64,000 nucleotides of DNA from Arenibacterium halophilum (GTDB lineage: Bacteria > Pseudomonadota > Alphaproteobacteria > Rhodobacterales > Rhodobacteraceae). The notes beneath the pieces were generated by a model. That model saw only the letters and a list, made by a program, of their open reading frames with translations. It was not told the origin of the DNA and did not search any database. This document shows positions 18,013 through 26,371 of the stretch, one piece after another. Each line of letters opens with the position of its first letter. The first letter of the stretch is position 1. Location of the stretch: the NCBI RefSeq assembly GCF_005938225.1, contig NZ_VCPC01000002.1, forward strand, positions 186,001 through 250,000. The letters are read 5' to 3'. Both the position numbers and the translations under genes were made by a program.

Positions 18013-19056
18013 ATGCAGATGAACCCGCTTGGCCGTACCGGCCTGACCGTTTCCGAACTGTGCCTTGGCACGATGACCTTCGGCAACCAGACCCCCGAGG
18101 CCGAGGGCCATGCCCAGATCGACCGCGCGCTGGCGGCGGGGATCAATTTCATCGACACCGCCGAGATGTATCCGGTGGCCCCGATCCGGGCCGAAACCGT
18201 GGGCCTGACCGAGCAGATCATCGGCAACTGGAACGCTGCCAACGCGGCGCGGCGGGGCGACTTCATTCTTGCGACGAAACATTCCGGCGAAGGGTCGCTG
18301 GCGCGTGGAGGTGAGCCGATCACGTCGGAGTCCATCCCGCGCACGATCGAAGGCTCGCTGAAGCGGTTGCAGACGGATTACATCGATCTTTACCAGTTTC
18401 ACTGGCCCAATCGCGGCAGCTACATGTTCCGCAAGAACTGGGGCTATGACCCTTCGGGCCAGACGGCCGCCGACACGCGCGCCCATATCGAAGACGTGCT
18501 GGGCGCGCTGCAACGCGAGGTCGAGCGGGGCACGATCCGTCATTTCGGGCTGAGCAACGAAAGCGCCTGGGGCACCTCGCAGTTCCTGCGCGTGTCCGAA
18601 GATCGCGGCTGGCCCCGGGTGGCGACGATCCAGAACGAATATTCGCTGCTGTGCCGCCTATACGATACCGACTTGGCCGAGCTGAGCGTGAATGAAGACG
18701 TTGGTCTGATTGCGTTTTCGCCGCTGGCGGCGGGCTTCCTGACCGGCAAGTACCAGGGCGATGTGACGCCCGAAGGCTCGCGCCGCGAACGCACGGCGGA
18801 TATGGGCGGGCGCGTCACCCCGCGCGTCTTCGACGCGGTCGAGGCCTATCTGGACATCGCGCGCCGCCACGGGATCGACCCGGTGCACATGGCGCTGGCC
18901 TGGTGCCGCACGCGGCCTTTCATGACCTCGGCCATTTTCGGCGCCACCACGATGCCGCAGCTGGAACAGGCGCTGGGGTCGGTCGAGGTGGTGCTGGGCG
19001 AAGAGGTGCTGAAAGAGATCGCCGCCGCGCATAAGGCGCATCCGATGCCCTACTAG
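18013..19056 (+). CDS. tas: Tas-like aldo/keto reductase
   Basis: A 347-residue NADP(H)-dependent aldo/keto reductase. It aligns from the first residues with E. coli Tas: LGTMTFGNQ, GINFIDTAEMYPV (with the catalytic Asp and Tyr), and ATKHSGEG (Lys). The fold is a TIM barrel. ATG 18013 was chosen because AAAGGA lies nine bases upstream; an in-frame ATG at 17959 would add 18 unconserved residues. The carbonyl substrate is unknown. It is followed by a 3'-end repeat copy. Confidence 0.85.
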   Translation: MQMNPLGRTGLTVSELCLGTMTFGNQTPEAEGHAQIDRALAAGINFIDTAEMYPVAPIRAETVGLTEQIIGNWNAANAARRGDFILATKHSGEGSLARGGEPITSESIPRTIEGSLKRLQTDYIDLYQFHWPNRGSYMFRKNWGYDPSGQTAADTRAHIEDVLGALQREVERGTIRHFGLSNESAWGTSQFLRVSEDRGWPRVATIQNEYSLLCRLYDTDLAELSVNEDVGLIAFSPLAAGFLTGKYQGDVTPEGSRRERTADMGGRVTPRVFDAVEAYLDIARRHGIDPVHMALAWCRTRPFMTSAIFGATTMPQLEQALGSVEVVLGEEVLKEIAAAHKAHPMPY

Positions 19057-19065
19057 GCTGGGGGC

Positions 19066-19110
19066 GGAGCCTCCGGCGGGAGTATTGGCGCCGAAAAGAA
19101 GCAGGGGCGC
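19066..19110 (+). repeat. Partial copy of the 3'-end intergenic repeat
   Basis: Downstream of the tas stop, the sequence runs GCGGAGCCTCCGGCGGGAGT and then a TATTGGCGCCGAAAAGAAG stretch. It matches the minus-strand copy at 4034-4070 and has the same orientation as the gene it follows. Confidence 0.55.
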
Positions 19111-19216
19111 GGGATTTTCCGCGAATGTCGCGGCTGGACCCCAAGGCGGGTCGCATCCGGTTGCGCGTGACTGCGAATCGTGACTCCTTTGCGGCGCAAG
19201 AACAAGGAGACCTGCG

Positions 19217-20125
19217 ATGCCCCTAGCGATGAACAAATCGGTTTTCATCACCTGTGCCGTGACCGGATCGGGGGGGACGCAGGACCGCAGCCCGCATGTG
19301 CCCCGTTCGCCCCAGCAGATCGCCGAGAGCGCGATCGCGGCGGCCAAGGCCGGGGCGGCAGTGGTGCATTGCCACGTGCGTGACCCGGAAACCGGCGCGC
19401 CGTCGCGGCGCTTGGATTTGTACCGGGAGGTGACGGATCGCATTCGCGACGCCGATGTTGACGTGGTGCTGAACCTGACAGCCGGGATGGGCGGCGACAT
19501 GATCTTTGGTCCGACCGACAGCCCGCTGCCTTTGACCGAAGGCACCGACATGGTGGGCGCGGCCGAGCGGGTGGCCCATATCGCGGAATGCCTGCCCGAG
19601 ATCTGCACGCTGGATTGCGGCACGATGAATTTCGCCGAGGCCGATTACGTGATGACCAACACGCCGGGAATGCTGACGGCGATGGGGCAGATGATGACCG
19701 ACCTGGGCGTGAAGCCCGAGATCGAGGCCTTTGACACCGGGCATCTGTGGTACGCCAAGCACCTGGTGGAAAGCGGCGTGCTGGACGCGCCCGCGCTGTT
19801 GCAGCTTTGCATGGGCGTGCCGTGGGGCGCGCCGGACGATCTGAACACCTTCATGGCGATGGTGAACAACGTGCCGAAGGACTGGACCTTTTCGGCCTTC
19901 GCGCTGGGGCGCAACCAGATGGCCTATGTCGCGGCCAGCGTGCTGGCAGGCGGCAACGTGCGGGTCGGGCTGGAAGACAACCTGTGGTTGGACAAGGGCG
20001 TGCTGGCCGAGAACTGGCAGCTGGTCGAGCGCGCGCATGACATCATCGAGAACATGGGCGCGCGGGTCATTGGCCCGGCCGAGGTGCGTGAACAGCTGGG
20101 TCTGGTGAAACGGGCACCGAAGTGA
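19217..20125 (+). CDS. cdhC: 3-dehydrocarnitine cleavage enzyme (BKACE / DUF849 family)
   Basis: A 302-residue zinc-dependent beta-keto acid cleavage enzyme. The zinc ligands are in VVHCHVRDP (H51, H53), with the substrate-side motifs GGTQDRSP near the start and VRVGLEDN near the end. The family condenses a beta-keto acid with acetyl-CoA. Two genes downstream is a fused carnitine dehydrogenase-thioesterase, so the likely reaction is 3-dehydrocarnitine plus acetyl-CoA giving betainyl-CoA plus acetoacetate. AAGGAG seven bases before ATG 19217 supports that start; ATG 19229 is an alternative. The stop overlaps the next start. Confidence 0.82.
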   Translation: MPLAMNKSVFITCAVTGSGGTQDRSPHVPRSPQQIAESAIAAAKAGAAVVHCHVRDPETGAPSRRLDLYREVTDRIRDADVDVVLNLTAGMGGDMIFGPTDSPLPLTEGTDMVGAAERVAHIAECLPEICTLDCGTMNFAEADYVMTNTPGMLTAMGQMMTDLGVKPEIEAFDTGHLWYAKHLVESGVLDAPALLQLCMGVPWGAPDDLNTFMAMVNNVPKDWTFSAFALGRNQMAYVAASVLAGGNVRVGLEDNLWLDKGVLAENWQLVERAHDIIENMGARVIGPAEVREQLGLVKRAPK

Positions 20126-20628
20126 TTGCACGGGCGGCGGTTGGGGCGGTTCTGCTGGCGCTGGCGGGATGTATGCCCGGCGGCGGCGGATCGCCCTATC
20201 GCGACGCGGCGGCTCCGATTGCCGCGACCACCCGGTTCGAACCTGCCCGCATGGCGGGGCGGTGGGACGTGGTGGCGCTGTTTGCCGAAGGTGACGTGGC
20301 CGCCCCGCCGCCGGTTACCTATGCTTGGGATGCCGCGGCGGAGCATCTGGTGGTGGTGCCCGAGGCGGACGGCCCGCAGGCGCGGTTCGCTCCTCTGCGG
20401 GTGGTGGCGCCGGGGCGGCTGCGCCCGCTGGGGCGTGACGGCGTGGATGACGAAATCTGGGTGCTATGGAGCGATGCGGATTACCGCACCGTGGTGCTGA
20501 GCAATCGGGCGGGCAGCTTTGGACAGATCCTGAATCGGGGGGCGCTGGCGCCCGACCGGCTGGCCGCCGCGCGCGAGATACTGGATTGGTACGGGTTCGA
20601 CTTGAGCCTGCTGCGGCAGGTGAACTAG
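20122..20628 (+). CDS. Lipocalin-like outer-membrane/periplasmic lipoprotein
   Basis: A 168-residue lipoprotein. It starts at GTG 20122, overlapping the cdhC stop (GTGA). The N-terminus has a lipobox LALAGC, so acylation at Cys17 is expected. The body has the lipocalin start-motif style AGRWDVVALF and a later YRTVVLSNR beta strand, giving a Blc-like beta-barrel prediction. It sits between cdhC and cdhA-cdhB, but no carnitine role is evident. It could bind a small hydrophobic ligand or simply be a co-transcribed house gene. Confidence 0.75.
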   Translation: MIARAAVGAVLLALAGCMPGGGGSPYRDAAAPIAATTRFEPARMAGRWDVVALFAEGDVAAPPPVTYAWDAAAEHLVVVPEADGPQARFAPLRVVAPGRLRPLGRDGVDDEIWVLWSDADYRTVVLSNRAGSFGQILNRGALAPDRLAAAREILDWYGFDLSLLRQVN

Positions 20629-20658
20629 GCGATCAAAAACACAACAGGAGACAGGGAC

Positions 20659-22131
20659 ATGAGCAAGGTGGCGGCCATCATCGGTGGCGGTGTGATCGGC
20701 GGCGGCTGGGCCGCGCGGTTTCTTCTGAACGGCTGGGATGTGCGGGTATTCGACCCGGACCCCCAGGCCGAGCGCAAGATCGGCGAGGTTCTGGCGAACG
20801 CACGCCACGCGCTGCCGGGGCTGTCGGATGTGGCGCTGCCCGAGGAAGGGCGGCTGAGCTTTCATGGCTCGATCGCCGAGGCGGTCGAGGGGGCCGCCTG
20901 GATTCAGGAGAGCGTGCCCGAACGGCTGGACCTGAAGCACAAGACATTCGCCGAGATTCAAGCGGCCTGCGGAGCGGATGCGTTCATCGGTTCGTCCACT
21001 TCGGGGTTCAAACCGAGCGAGCTGCAAGAAGGCGCGACCAATCCCGGGCAGATTTTCGTCGCCCATCCGTTCAACCCGGTCTACCTGCTGCCGCTGATCG
21101 AGATCGTGGCGACACCCGAGACCCCGACCGAACGGCTGGAAGAATTGCGCGCGCTACTGGTGGGGCTGGGGCTGTATCCGCTGATGGTGCGCAAGGAAAT
21201 CGACGCCCATATCGCGGATCGCTTCCTTGAGGCTGTCTGGCGCGAGGCGCTGTGGCTGGTGAAGGATGGCGTGGCGACGACCGAAGAAATCGACAACGCG
21301 ATCCGCTATGGATTCGGCATCCGCTGGGCGCAGATGGGTCTGTTTGAAACCTATCGCGTGGCCGGTGGCGAAGCCGGAATGAAGCATTTCATGGCCCAGT
21401 TCGGACCGGCGCTGAAATGGCCCTGGACCAAGCTGATGGATGTGCCCGAGTTCACCGACGAGCTGGTCGACCTGATCGCAGGGCAGTCGGACGAACAGTC
21501 GGGCGCCTATTCGATCCGCCAGCTGGAGCGCATTCGCGACGATAATCTGGTGGCGATGATGCGCGCGCTGAAGGCACAGGATTGGGGCGCCGGGGCACTG
21601 TTGAACGCCCATGACGCCACGCTGCGCGCGGGCACCGATCTGGACGGGCGCGCGGTGGACGGGTTGGCGCCGGGTGCCGTGGTGACGCTGCGCCGCGCGG
21701 TGCCGCCGGATTGGGCCGATTACAACGGCCACATGAACGAAGCGCGCTATCTGGATGCCTTCTGCGCTGCGACGGACCGGTTCATGGAGCTGGTGGGCTG
21801 TGACAGCGACTATATCGCGGCGGGGATGAGTTACTTCACGGCCGAGACCCATATTCGCCACCTGGGCGAGGTGCATCTGGGCCAGAAGATCGAGGTGCGC
21901 ACGCAGATGTTGCTGGGCGAGGGCAAGAAGCTGCATCTGTATCACGAGATGCGTGCAGGCGAGGACCTTGTCGCGACGGGCGAGCATTTCCTGTTGCATG
22001 TCGATCTGTCCACGCGCCGCCCGTGTGACCCGGGCCCCGAGGTTGTGACGGGCCTTGCGCTGGTGGCAGCGGCCCAGTCCGATCTGACCTGGCCCGAGGG
22101 CGCGGGGCGGGCGATCCGGCGTCCGGGCTGA
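20659..22131 (+). CDS. L-carnitine dehydrogenase fused to betainyl-CoA thioesterase
   Basis: A 490-residue two-domain enzyme. Residues 1-320 are a 3-hydroxyacyl-CoA-dehydrogenase-type domain: NAD motif IIGGGVIGGGWAARF (7-21) and HPFNPVYLLPLIE (136-148), as in L-carnitine 3-dehydrogenase (CdhA/LcdH). Residues about 343-480 are a hotdog thioesterase of the 4-hydroxybenzoyl-CoA thioesterase type, with DWADYNGHMNEARYL. In pseudomonads these are separate proteins CdhA and CdhB. Together with CdhC the module would take L-carnitine to 3-dehydrocarnitine, then to betainyl-CoA, then to glycine betaine. AGGAGA upstream sets ATG 20659. Carnitine uptake genes are not next to it. Confidence 0.88.
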   Translation: MSKVAAIIGGGVIGGGWAARFLLNGWDVRVFDPDPQAERKIGEVLANARHALPGLSDVALPEEGRLSFHGSIAEAVEGAAWIQESVPERLDLKHKTFAEIQAACGADAFIGSSTSGFKPSELQEGATNPGQIFVAHPFNPVYLLPLIEIVATPETPTERLEELRALLVGLGLYPLMVRKEIDAHIADRFLEAVWREALWLVKDGVATTEEIDNAIRYGFGIRWAQMGLFETYRVAGGEAGMKHFMAQFGPALKWPWTKLMDVPEFTDELVDLIAGQSDEQSGAYSIRQLERIRDDNLVAMMRALKAQDWGAGALLNAHDATLRAGTDLDGRAVDGLAPGAVVTLRRAVPPDWADYNGHMNEARYLDAFCAATDRFMELVGCDSDYIAAGMSYFTAETHIRHLGEVHLGQKIEVRTQMLLGEGKKLHLYHEMRAGEDLVATGEHFLLHVDLSTRRPCDPGPEVVTGLALVAAAQSDLTWPEGAGRAIRRPG

Positions 22132-22164
22132 ACGCGGGCCGTCGGTTTTGCGGCTGGTGGCAAG

Positions 22165-22195
22165 ATTTTGAGCATTTGAGCCCAAAAGAAGGGGC
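22165..22195 (+). repeat. Short copy of the 3'-end repeat
   Basis: After the cdhA-cdhB stop, the run GAGCATTTGAGCCCAAAAG repeats the distal part of the element at 3999-4021. It leads directly into the terminator stem below and keeps the orientation of the upstream gene. Confidence 0.5.
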
Positions 22196-22212
22196 GGGGT
22201 GTCCTGCCCCTT
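22189..22212. terminator. Terminator between cdhA-cdhB and the convergent XRE regulator
   Basis: AAGGGGCGGG (22189-22198) pairs with CCTGCCCCTT (22203-22212), with one wobble pair and a four-base loop. TTGTC follows on the plus strand. It lies four bases before the stop of the minus-strand regulator, so it could serve both strands. Confidence 0.7.
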
Positions 22213-22215
22213 TTG

Positions 22216-23076
22216 TCATCCGATGCCCTCGCGCAGGCGTTTCAGGTGCGTGGGCAGATGGCGCGCCGAGAGGTCGGCCTCACGTACCAGAAGATCGAAA
22301 TGGCCGGTGAAGGTGGCGATGCGTTCGCTGTCGCGGAAGGCCATGTAGTGGCCCCCGGCATAGAAGACGCAGAGCAGCGGGCCGAAGATGGTGATGGGCG
22401 CGCAATACAGTCGCCGGGCATCGAAAAGATAGATGCGCAGGCGCGGGTAAAGTTGATCACAAAGCGCGAGCAGTTGGTCGATCTGCTCGCGGCGGGTGTC
22501 GGCGGGAAGCCCGTGGTAATAGCCGATGCCATGAGCAAAACAGTGCAATTCGTGGATCGGCAGGCAGATTTCGTAGTCTGACCCGGACGAGCGCATCCAG
22601 TGCAGGCGGTCTTCAGACGCGCCGATGGCCTGGTCGGCGGTGCGGCCCAGGTGGGGGCTGTATTCCCATTCGATCAGCGCGCGGGTTTTCAGCATGTCGG
22701 GCAGGGCTGCGGGCACGTGGCGGATTTTGTAGCCCGCGGCTTCCTTGTGCCATTCAAAGATGCGTTCATCGACAAGGGCGCGCGGCGCTTCGGACATCGA
22801 CAGGGCGCTGGCCATCAGTTCGGCCGCGCTTTCGGGTCGGTCCGAAAGCGACAGCAGCCAATCGGCCGAGACACCCAGCCGCGCGGCGCAGGCGCCGACC
22901 ACATGGGCGTTGGGCAGGCGCGCGCCATCGCCGGATATCAGCTGCGAAATGGTCGAACGGTCGACGCCGATATCGCGGGCCAATTCGCTTTGGCTGAGGC
23001 CAGCGGCGCGCATGGCCTGAGCCAGCCGGCTGCGAAACCGGGCGGATCTGTCGCGCTTGTCGAGTTTTTCAATCAT
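22216..23076 (-). CDS. XRE-type helix-turn-helix regulator with C-terminal sensor region
   Basis: A 286-residue regulator. Residues about 10-75 are a Cro/C1-type HTH: GLSQSELARDIGVDRSTISQ is the DNA-binding helix pair. The C-terminal two hundred residues are an uncharacterised region with the motif HELHCFAHGIGYYHG, also seen in other Rhodobacterales regulators as I recall. It is divergent from a fatty acid desaturase across 104 bases, which makes the desaturase a plausible target. The signal is unknown. Confidence 0.8.
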   Translation of the reverse strand: MIEKLDKRDRSARFRSRLAQAMRAAGLSQSELARDIGVDRSTISQLISGDGARLPNAHVVGACAARLGVSADWLLSLSDRPESAAELMASALSMSEAPRALVDERIFEWHKEAAGYKIRHVPAALPDMLKTRALIEWEYSPHLGRTADQAIGASEDRLHWMRSSGSDYEICLPIHELHCFAHGIGYYHGLPADTRREQIDQLLALCDQLYPRLRIYLFDARRLYCAPITIFGPLLCVFYAGGHYMAFRDSERIATFTGHFDLLVREADLSARHLPTHLKRLREGIG

Positions 23077-23126
23077 GTGTTTAATTTTATCACGGATAGC
23101 GGTTTTTGTTCACCATATACGGAATG

Positions 23127-23142
23127 GTCACGGTTTTGTGAC
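23127..23142. promoter_or_regulatory. Inverted repeat between the XRE regulator and the desaturase
   Basis: GTCAC (23127-23131) and GTGAC (23138-23142) form an inverted repeat with a six-base centre. It lies midway between the two divergent starts, where a Cro/C1-type operator would sit. No binding evidence exists. Confidence 0.35.
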
Positions 23143-23180
23143 TGTGTTGATCTGGGGGTGGGACAAGAACGGAAAATTGA

Positions 23181-24101
23181 ATGGCACTGGCGACACAGAC
23201 CGCCGGGCACGATGGTGTTCGGGCGGTGGAATGGGGAACGTTTTCACTTATATCAGCATGTTACATCGGGTGGGCCGTGGCGCTGTTCTGGCTGCCGGGG
23301 ATCACGCTGGCAGGGGCGACCCTTGCCATGGCGGTGCTGATCACATTGCATTCTTCGCTGACGCATGAGGTGCTGCATGGCCATCCGTTCCGGTCGCGGT
23401 TCTGGAACGAGGTCACGATGTGGCTGCCGCTGGGGCTGCTGGTGCCCTATGGGCGCTTCCGCGACCTGCATCTGGCGCATCATCGCGATGCGCAGCTGAC
23501 CGACCCTTATGACGATCCCGAAAGCAACTACCTGGACCCCGAGGTATGGCAGCGCCATCCGGGCTGGCTGAAACGGGTGCTTCTGCTGAACAACACACTG
23601 GCAGGGCGAATCCTGATCGGGCCGGTGGTTGGGATGGCGGTGTTCTATCGCAGCGAATGGCGCCAGATCCGCGGCGGCGACCGGGCGGCGCTGGCATCCT
23701 GGGGCGCGCATCTGCCCGGTATGGCGGCGGTGCTGGCGCTGGTACTCGCCTCGGGGATGCCGCTGTGGGCCTATGGGATCGCTGTTTATGCCTCTACCGG
23801 GATCCTGCGCATTCGGACGTTTCTGGAGCATCAGGCGCATGAACGCTGCCGAGCCCGCACTGTCATCATCGAAGACCGTAGCATACTGGCATTTCTTTTT
23901 CTGAACAACAACTTGCACGTCGTGCACCATATGCATCCGGGGGTGGCCTGGCACCGGCTTCCGGCGCTGTACCGGTCGGGGCGCGCGCGGTTCGTGACCA
24001 TCAATGACGGGTATGTCTATCGGTCCTATGGCGAGGTGTTTCGCCGCTACCTCTTCCGCCGCAAGGATCCGGTGGCCCATCCGCTCTGGCGTCGGGACTG
24101 A
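23181..24101 (+). CDS. Membrane fatty acid desaturase-family protein
   Basis: A 306-residue integral membrane di-iron enzyme. The three histidine clusters are HEVLHGH, HLAHH and HVVHHMH, separated by hydrophobic segments. The family introduces double bonds or hydroxyl groups into acyl chains; carotenoid ketolase/hydroxylase relatives share the same clusters, so the substrate is open. The C-terminal FRRKDPVAHPLWRRD is typical of bacterial members from this order, as I recall. The divergent XRE protein may regulate it. Confidence 0.82.
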   Translation: MALATQTAGHDGVRAVEWGTFSLISACYIGWAVALFWLPGITLAGATLAMAVLITLHSSLTHEVLHGHPFRSRFWNEVTMWLPLGLLVPYGRFRDLHLAHHRDAQLTDPYDDPESNYLDPEVWQRHPGWLKRVLLLNNTLAGRILIGPVVGMAVFYRSEWRQIRGGDRAALASWGAHLPGMAAVLALVLASGMPLWAYGIAVYASTGILRIRTFLEHQAHERCRARTVIIEDRSILAFLFLNNNLHVVHHMHPGVAWHRLPALYRSGRARFVTINDGYVYRSYGEVFRRYLFRRKDPVAHPLWRRD

Positions 24102-24121
24102 AAGGCGGGCATGACGGGCCC

Positions 24122-25021
24122 ATGGACATGTGGATTCCCGTCACCATCGCGGCCGCAGGGTTTCAGACCCTGCGGTTCATGCTTCAAAAAACGCTCAGCT
24201 CGACCCGGCTCAGCGCCTCGGGCGCGACATTCGCGCGGTTTGCCTATTCGGCGCCGATCGTGCTGGTGGGACTGGCAGTGGCGCTTTGGGCAACGGGCCA
24301 AGACCTGCCCGAAATGGGCGCTCGCTTCTGGGCCTTTGCGGCGCTGGGCGGGCTGACGCAAATCCTGGCGACACTGTTCGTGGTGATGCTGTTCAAGCAG
24401 CGCAATTTCGCCGTCGGCATCACCTTCAAGAAGACCGAGGTGATCCAGACCGCGCTGGTGGGGTTCATTCTGCTGGGCGAGGGGATCAGCCCGATGGCCT
24501 TTGGTGCGATCTGCATCGGGTTGGTGGCGGTTCTGGTCCTGTCTCGAACGCCCGAGGTGGCGGGGCCTTGGTGGCGTCATCTGACCACGCCTGCCTCGAT
24601 GCTGGGGCTGGGATCGGGTGTGTTGTTCGCGATGTCGGGGGTCAGCTATCGCGGGGCATCGCTGGAGCTGGCGCTTGACCCGGCGTGGCGCGCGGGGGTG
24701 ACGCTGGCGGCGGTGGTGACGATGCAAGCCGTGGCGATGGGACTGTGGCTGGCGCTGCGCGACGCGGGCGAACTGCGCGCAGTCTGGTCGGCGCGGCGCA
24801 CGGCCGTCTGGGTCGGGCTGACCAGTCTTGCCGGATCGTTTTGCTGGTTTCTGGCGTTTACGCTGCAGAATGCCGCCTATGTGAACGCGGTTGGCCAGAT
24901 CGAGATGATCTTTAGCCTGATCGCCACCGTACTGGTGTTCCGCGAACCCGTTACGCGGCGCGAACTGACCGGGATCGGGCTGTTGCTGTTGTCGATTCTG
25001 GTGCTGATCGTGGCGATCTGA
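24122..25021 (+). CDS. EamA/DMT-superfamily transporter
   Basis: A 299-residue membrane protein with about ten hydrophobic segments arranged as two five-helix repeats, the EamA (drug/metabolite transporter) layout. The second repeat ends with the typical ATVLVFREPVTRRELTGIG. It starts 20 bases after the desaturase stop and may be co-transcribed with it. Substrate unknown. Confidence 0.82.
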   Translation: MDMWIPVTIAAAGFQTLRFMLQKTLSSTRLSASGATFARFAYSAPIVLVGLAVALWATGQDLPEMGARFWAFAALGGLTQILATLFVVMLFKQRNFAVGITFKKTEVIQTALVGFILLGEGISPMAFGAICIGLVAVLVLSRTPEVAGPWWRHLTTPASMLGLGSGVLFAMSGVSYRGASLELALDPAWRAGVTLAAVVTMQAVAMGLWLALRDAGELRAVWSARRTAVWVGLTSLAGSFCWFLAFTLQNAAYVNAVGQIEMIFSLIATVLVFREPVTRRELTGIGLLLLSILVLIVAI

Positions 25022-25022
25022 C

Positions 25023-25709
25023 CTAAGGCTGCGGGTAGCCGCGCAGGCGCAGGAAAAGGCTTTCTTCGGCGCCATTGTGGAAATAGGGCACGCTGGCGGG
25101 CGGCTCGTCGCTGGTGATGCGATCCGCCACCTCGGCCAGAACCACTTCGGTGATGAACGGAAGGTCGAAGTTGCGCGCGTCACCCAGACGGATCCATTGC
25201 AGATGCGAGAGTTCATCGCAGGCATGGGTGAAATCGTCCAGGTCGCCCTGAATATGCGCGGCGTCCACCAGGAAAAACCGCGCATCGAAGCGGCGCGGGC
25301 GGCCCGGAGGCGTCAGGGCGCGAAACACGAATTGCAACGCGCTGGCCGTAGGCAGGTTGCCGGTGGCGGCAAAGCGTTCCCAATCGGGCGGTGGGGGCGT
25401 TTCCCACGCGCCCGGCGTGCCCAGCACCAGCCCGGTTTCCTCCCACAGCTCGCGAATGGCGGCTGCGGCGAGCGCGTGTTGCAGGCCATCCTCTGATTCG
25501 TCCGTAAGCCGGGTGTGGCAGGGCTCGGGCAAGGCGGTGGCGAGCGGGACAGTGGCATCGGCTGCATCCACGGCCCCGCCGGGGAACACGAACTTGTTCG
25601 GCATGAAAACCGCCTTGGCGCCGCGCTGGCCCATCAGGATCGCCGGATCTGTGTGCCGGTCGCGCACCACGATCACCGTGGCGGCATTTCTGACTGCGGA
25701 TTTGTCCAT
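25023..25709 (-). CDS. NUDIX hydrolase (NUDT19/RP2p-like layout)
   Basis: A 228-residue hydrolase of nucleoside-diphosphate-linked substrates. The NUDIX box is split: FPGGAVD is followed by an insertion of roughly 30 residues before AAIRELWEETGL, which carries the metal-binding REXXEE. The same kind of insertion is known in the CoA-pyrophosphatase NUDT19 (RP2p) group, so CoA or acyl-CoA is a possible substrate. The start was put at ATG 25709 (AGGACAG just upstream); longer frames overlap the DUF983 gene. Its stop is two bases from the EamA stop (convergent). Confidence 0.85.
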   Translation of the reverse strand: MDKSAVRNAATVIVVRDRHTDPAILMGQRGAKAVFMPNKFVFPGGAVDAADATVPLATALPEPCHTRLTDESEDGLQHALAAAAIRELWEETGLVLGTPGAWETPPPPDWERFAATGNLPTASALQFVFRALTPPGRPRRFDARFFLVDAAHIQGDLDDFTHACDELSHLQWIRLGDARNFDLPFITEVVLAEVADRITSDEPPASVPYFHNGAEESLFLRLRGYPQP

Positions 25710-25738
25710 CTGTCCTGCCCCTTTGCGGGGCGTGCGGG

Positions 25739-26152
25739 CTAGTCGGGTTTTCCGAACCCGTACAGCCGCTTGGACCATTGATAGCCCACGATTGCCCCTT
25801 TCAATCGGGGTAGAAGGTAAAGCGAGAGCGCGACACAGCCAACCGCAAAAATCGTGAACAGAGTCAACGGCTCGGGCCGCCATGTCACAAAGGCGAAATG
25901 CAGCAGAGGCGCCATCAGGTGGCCGACGATCAGAATGGTCAGATAGGCCGGACCATCGTCGGCACGGTGATGAAACAGCTCTTGTTCGCAAGATTGGCAG
26001 CTGTCGTTGACCTTGAGATAGCCGTGCAAAAGCGGACCCTTGCCGCAATTCGGGCACTTCCGGCGCCATCCGCGCGCCAGCGCGGGCCAGATAGGGCGAT
26101 CGTCGGCCTGCACCGACGGCGGGCTGGATTCGATATACGTCTGATCAGTCAT
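25739..26152 (-). CDS. DUF983 membrane protein with zinc ribbon
   Basis: A 137-residue protein. A CPNCGKG...CQSC zinc-ribbon motif lies in the N-terminal half, followed by two hydrophobic segments (TILIVGHLMAPLLHF and TIFAVGCVALSLYLL). Small proteins of this DUF983 family are common in alphaproteobacteria and have no known function. It is 29 bases upstream of the NUDIX gene on the same strand, likely an operon. Confidence 0.82.
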   Translation of the reverse strand: MTDQTYIESSPPSVQADDRPIWPALARGWRRKCPNCGKGPLLHGYLKVNDSCQSCEQELFHHRADDGPAYLTILIVGHLMAPLLHFAFVTWRPEPLTLFTIFAVGCVALSLYLLPRLKGAIVGYQWSKRLYGFGKPD

Positions 26153-26371
26153 GGCACCTGTTACTCCCGCGGCCAACATAGTGGGGATGGGCATGATTGA
26201 TAGGGGCTGTGGCGGCTTGCGGCGCCATGTCGCAAAGCCTGTGCGAGAGGCAAGGGGGCTCGGGGCCCACCACAACCGTTACTTGGACACATCCAATCGC
26301 ATCGATTGAGTTTTGCGCGACACCAGAGCCGTCCGGGCAGCCGGCCAACCTGCCAGGCGCTCCGCCAGACC

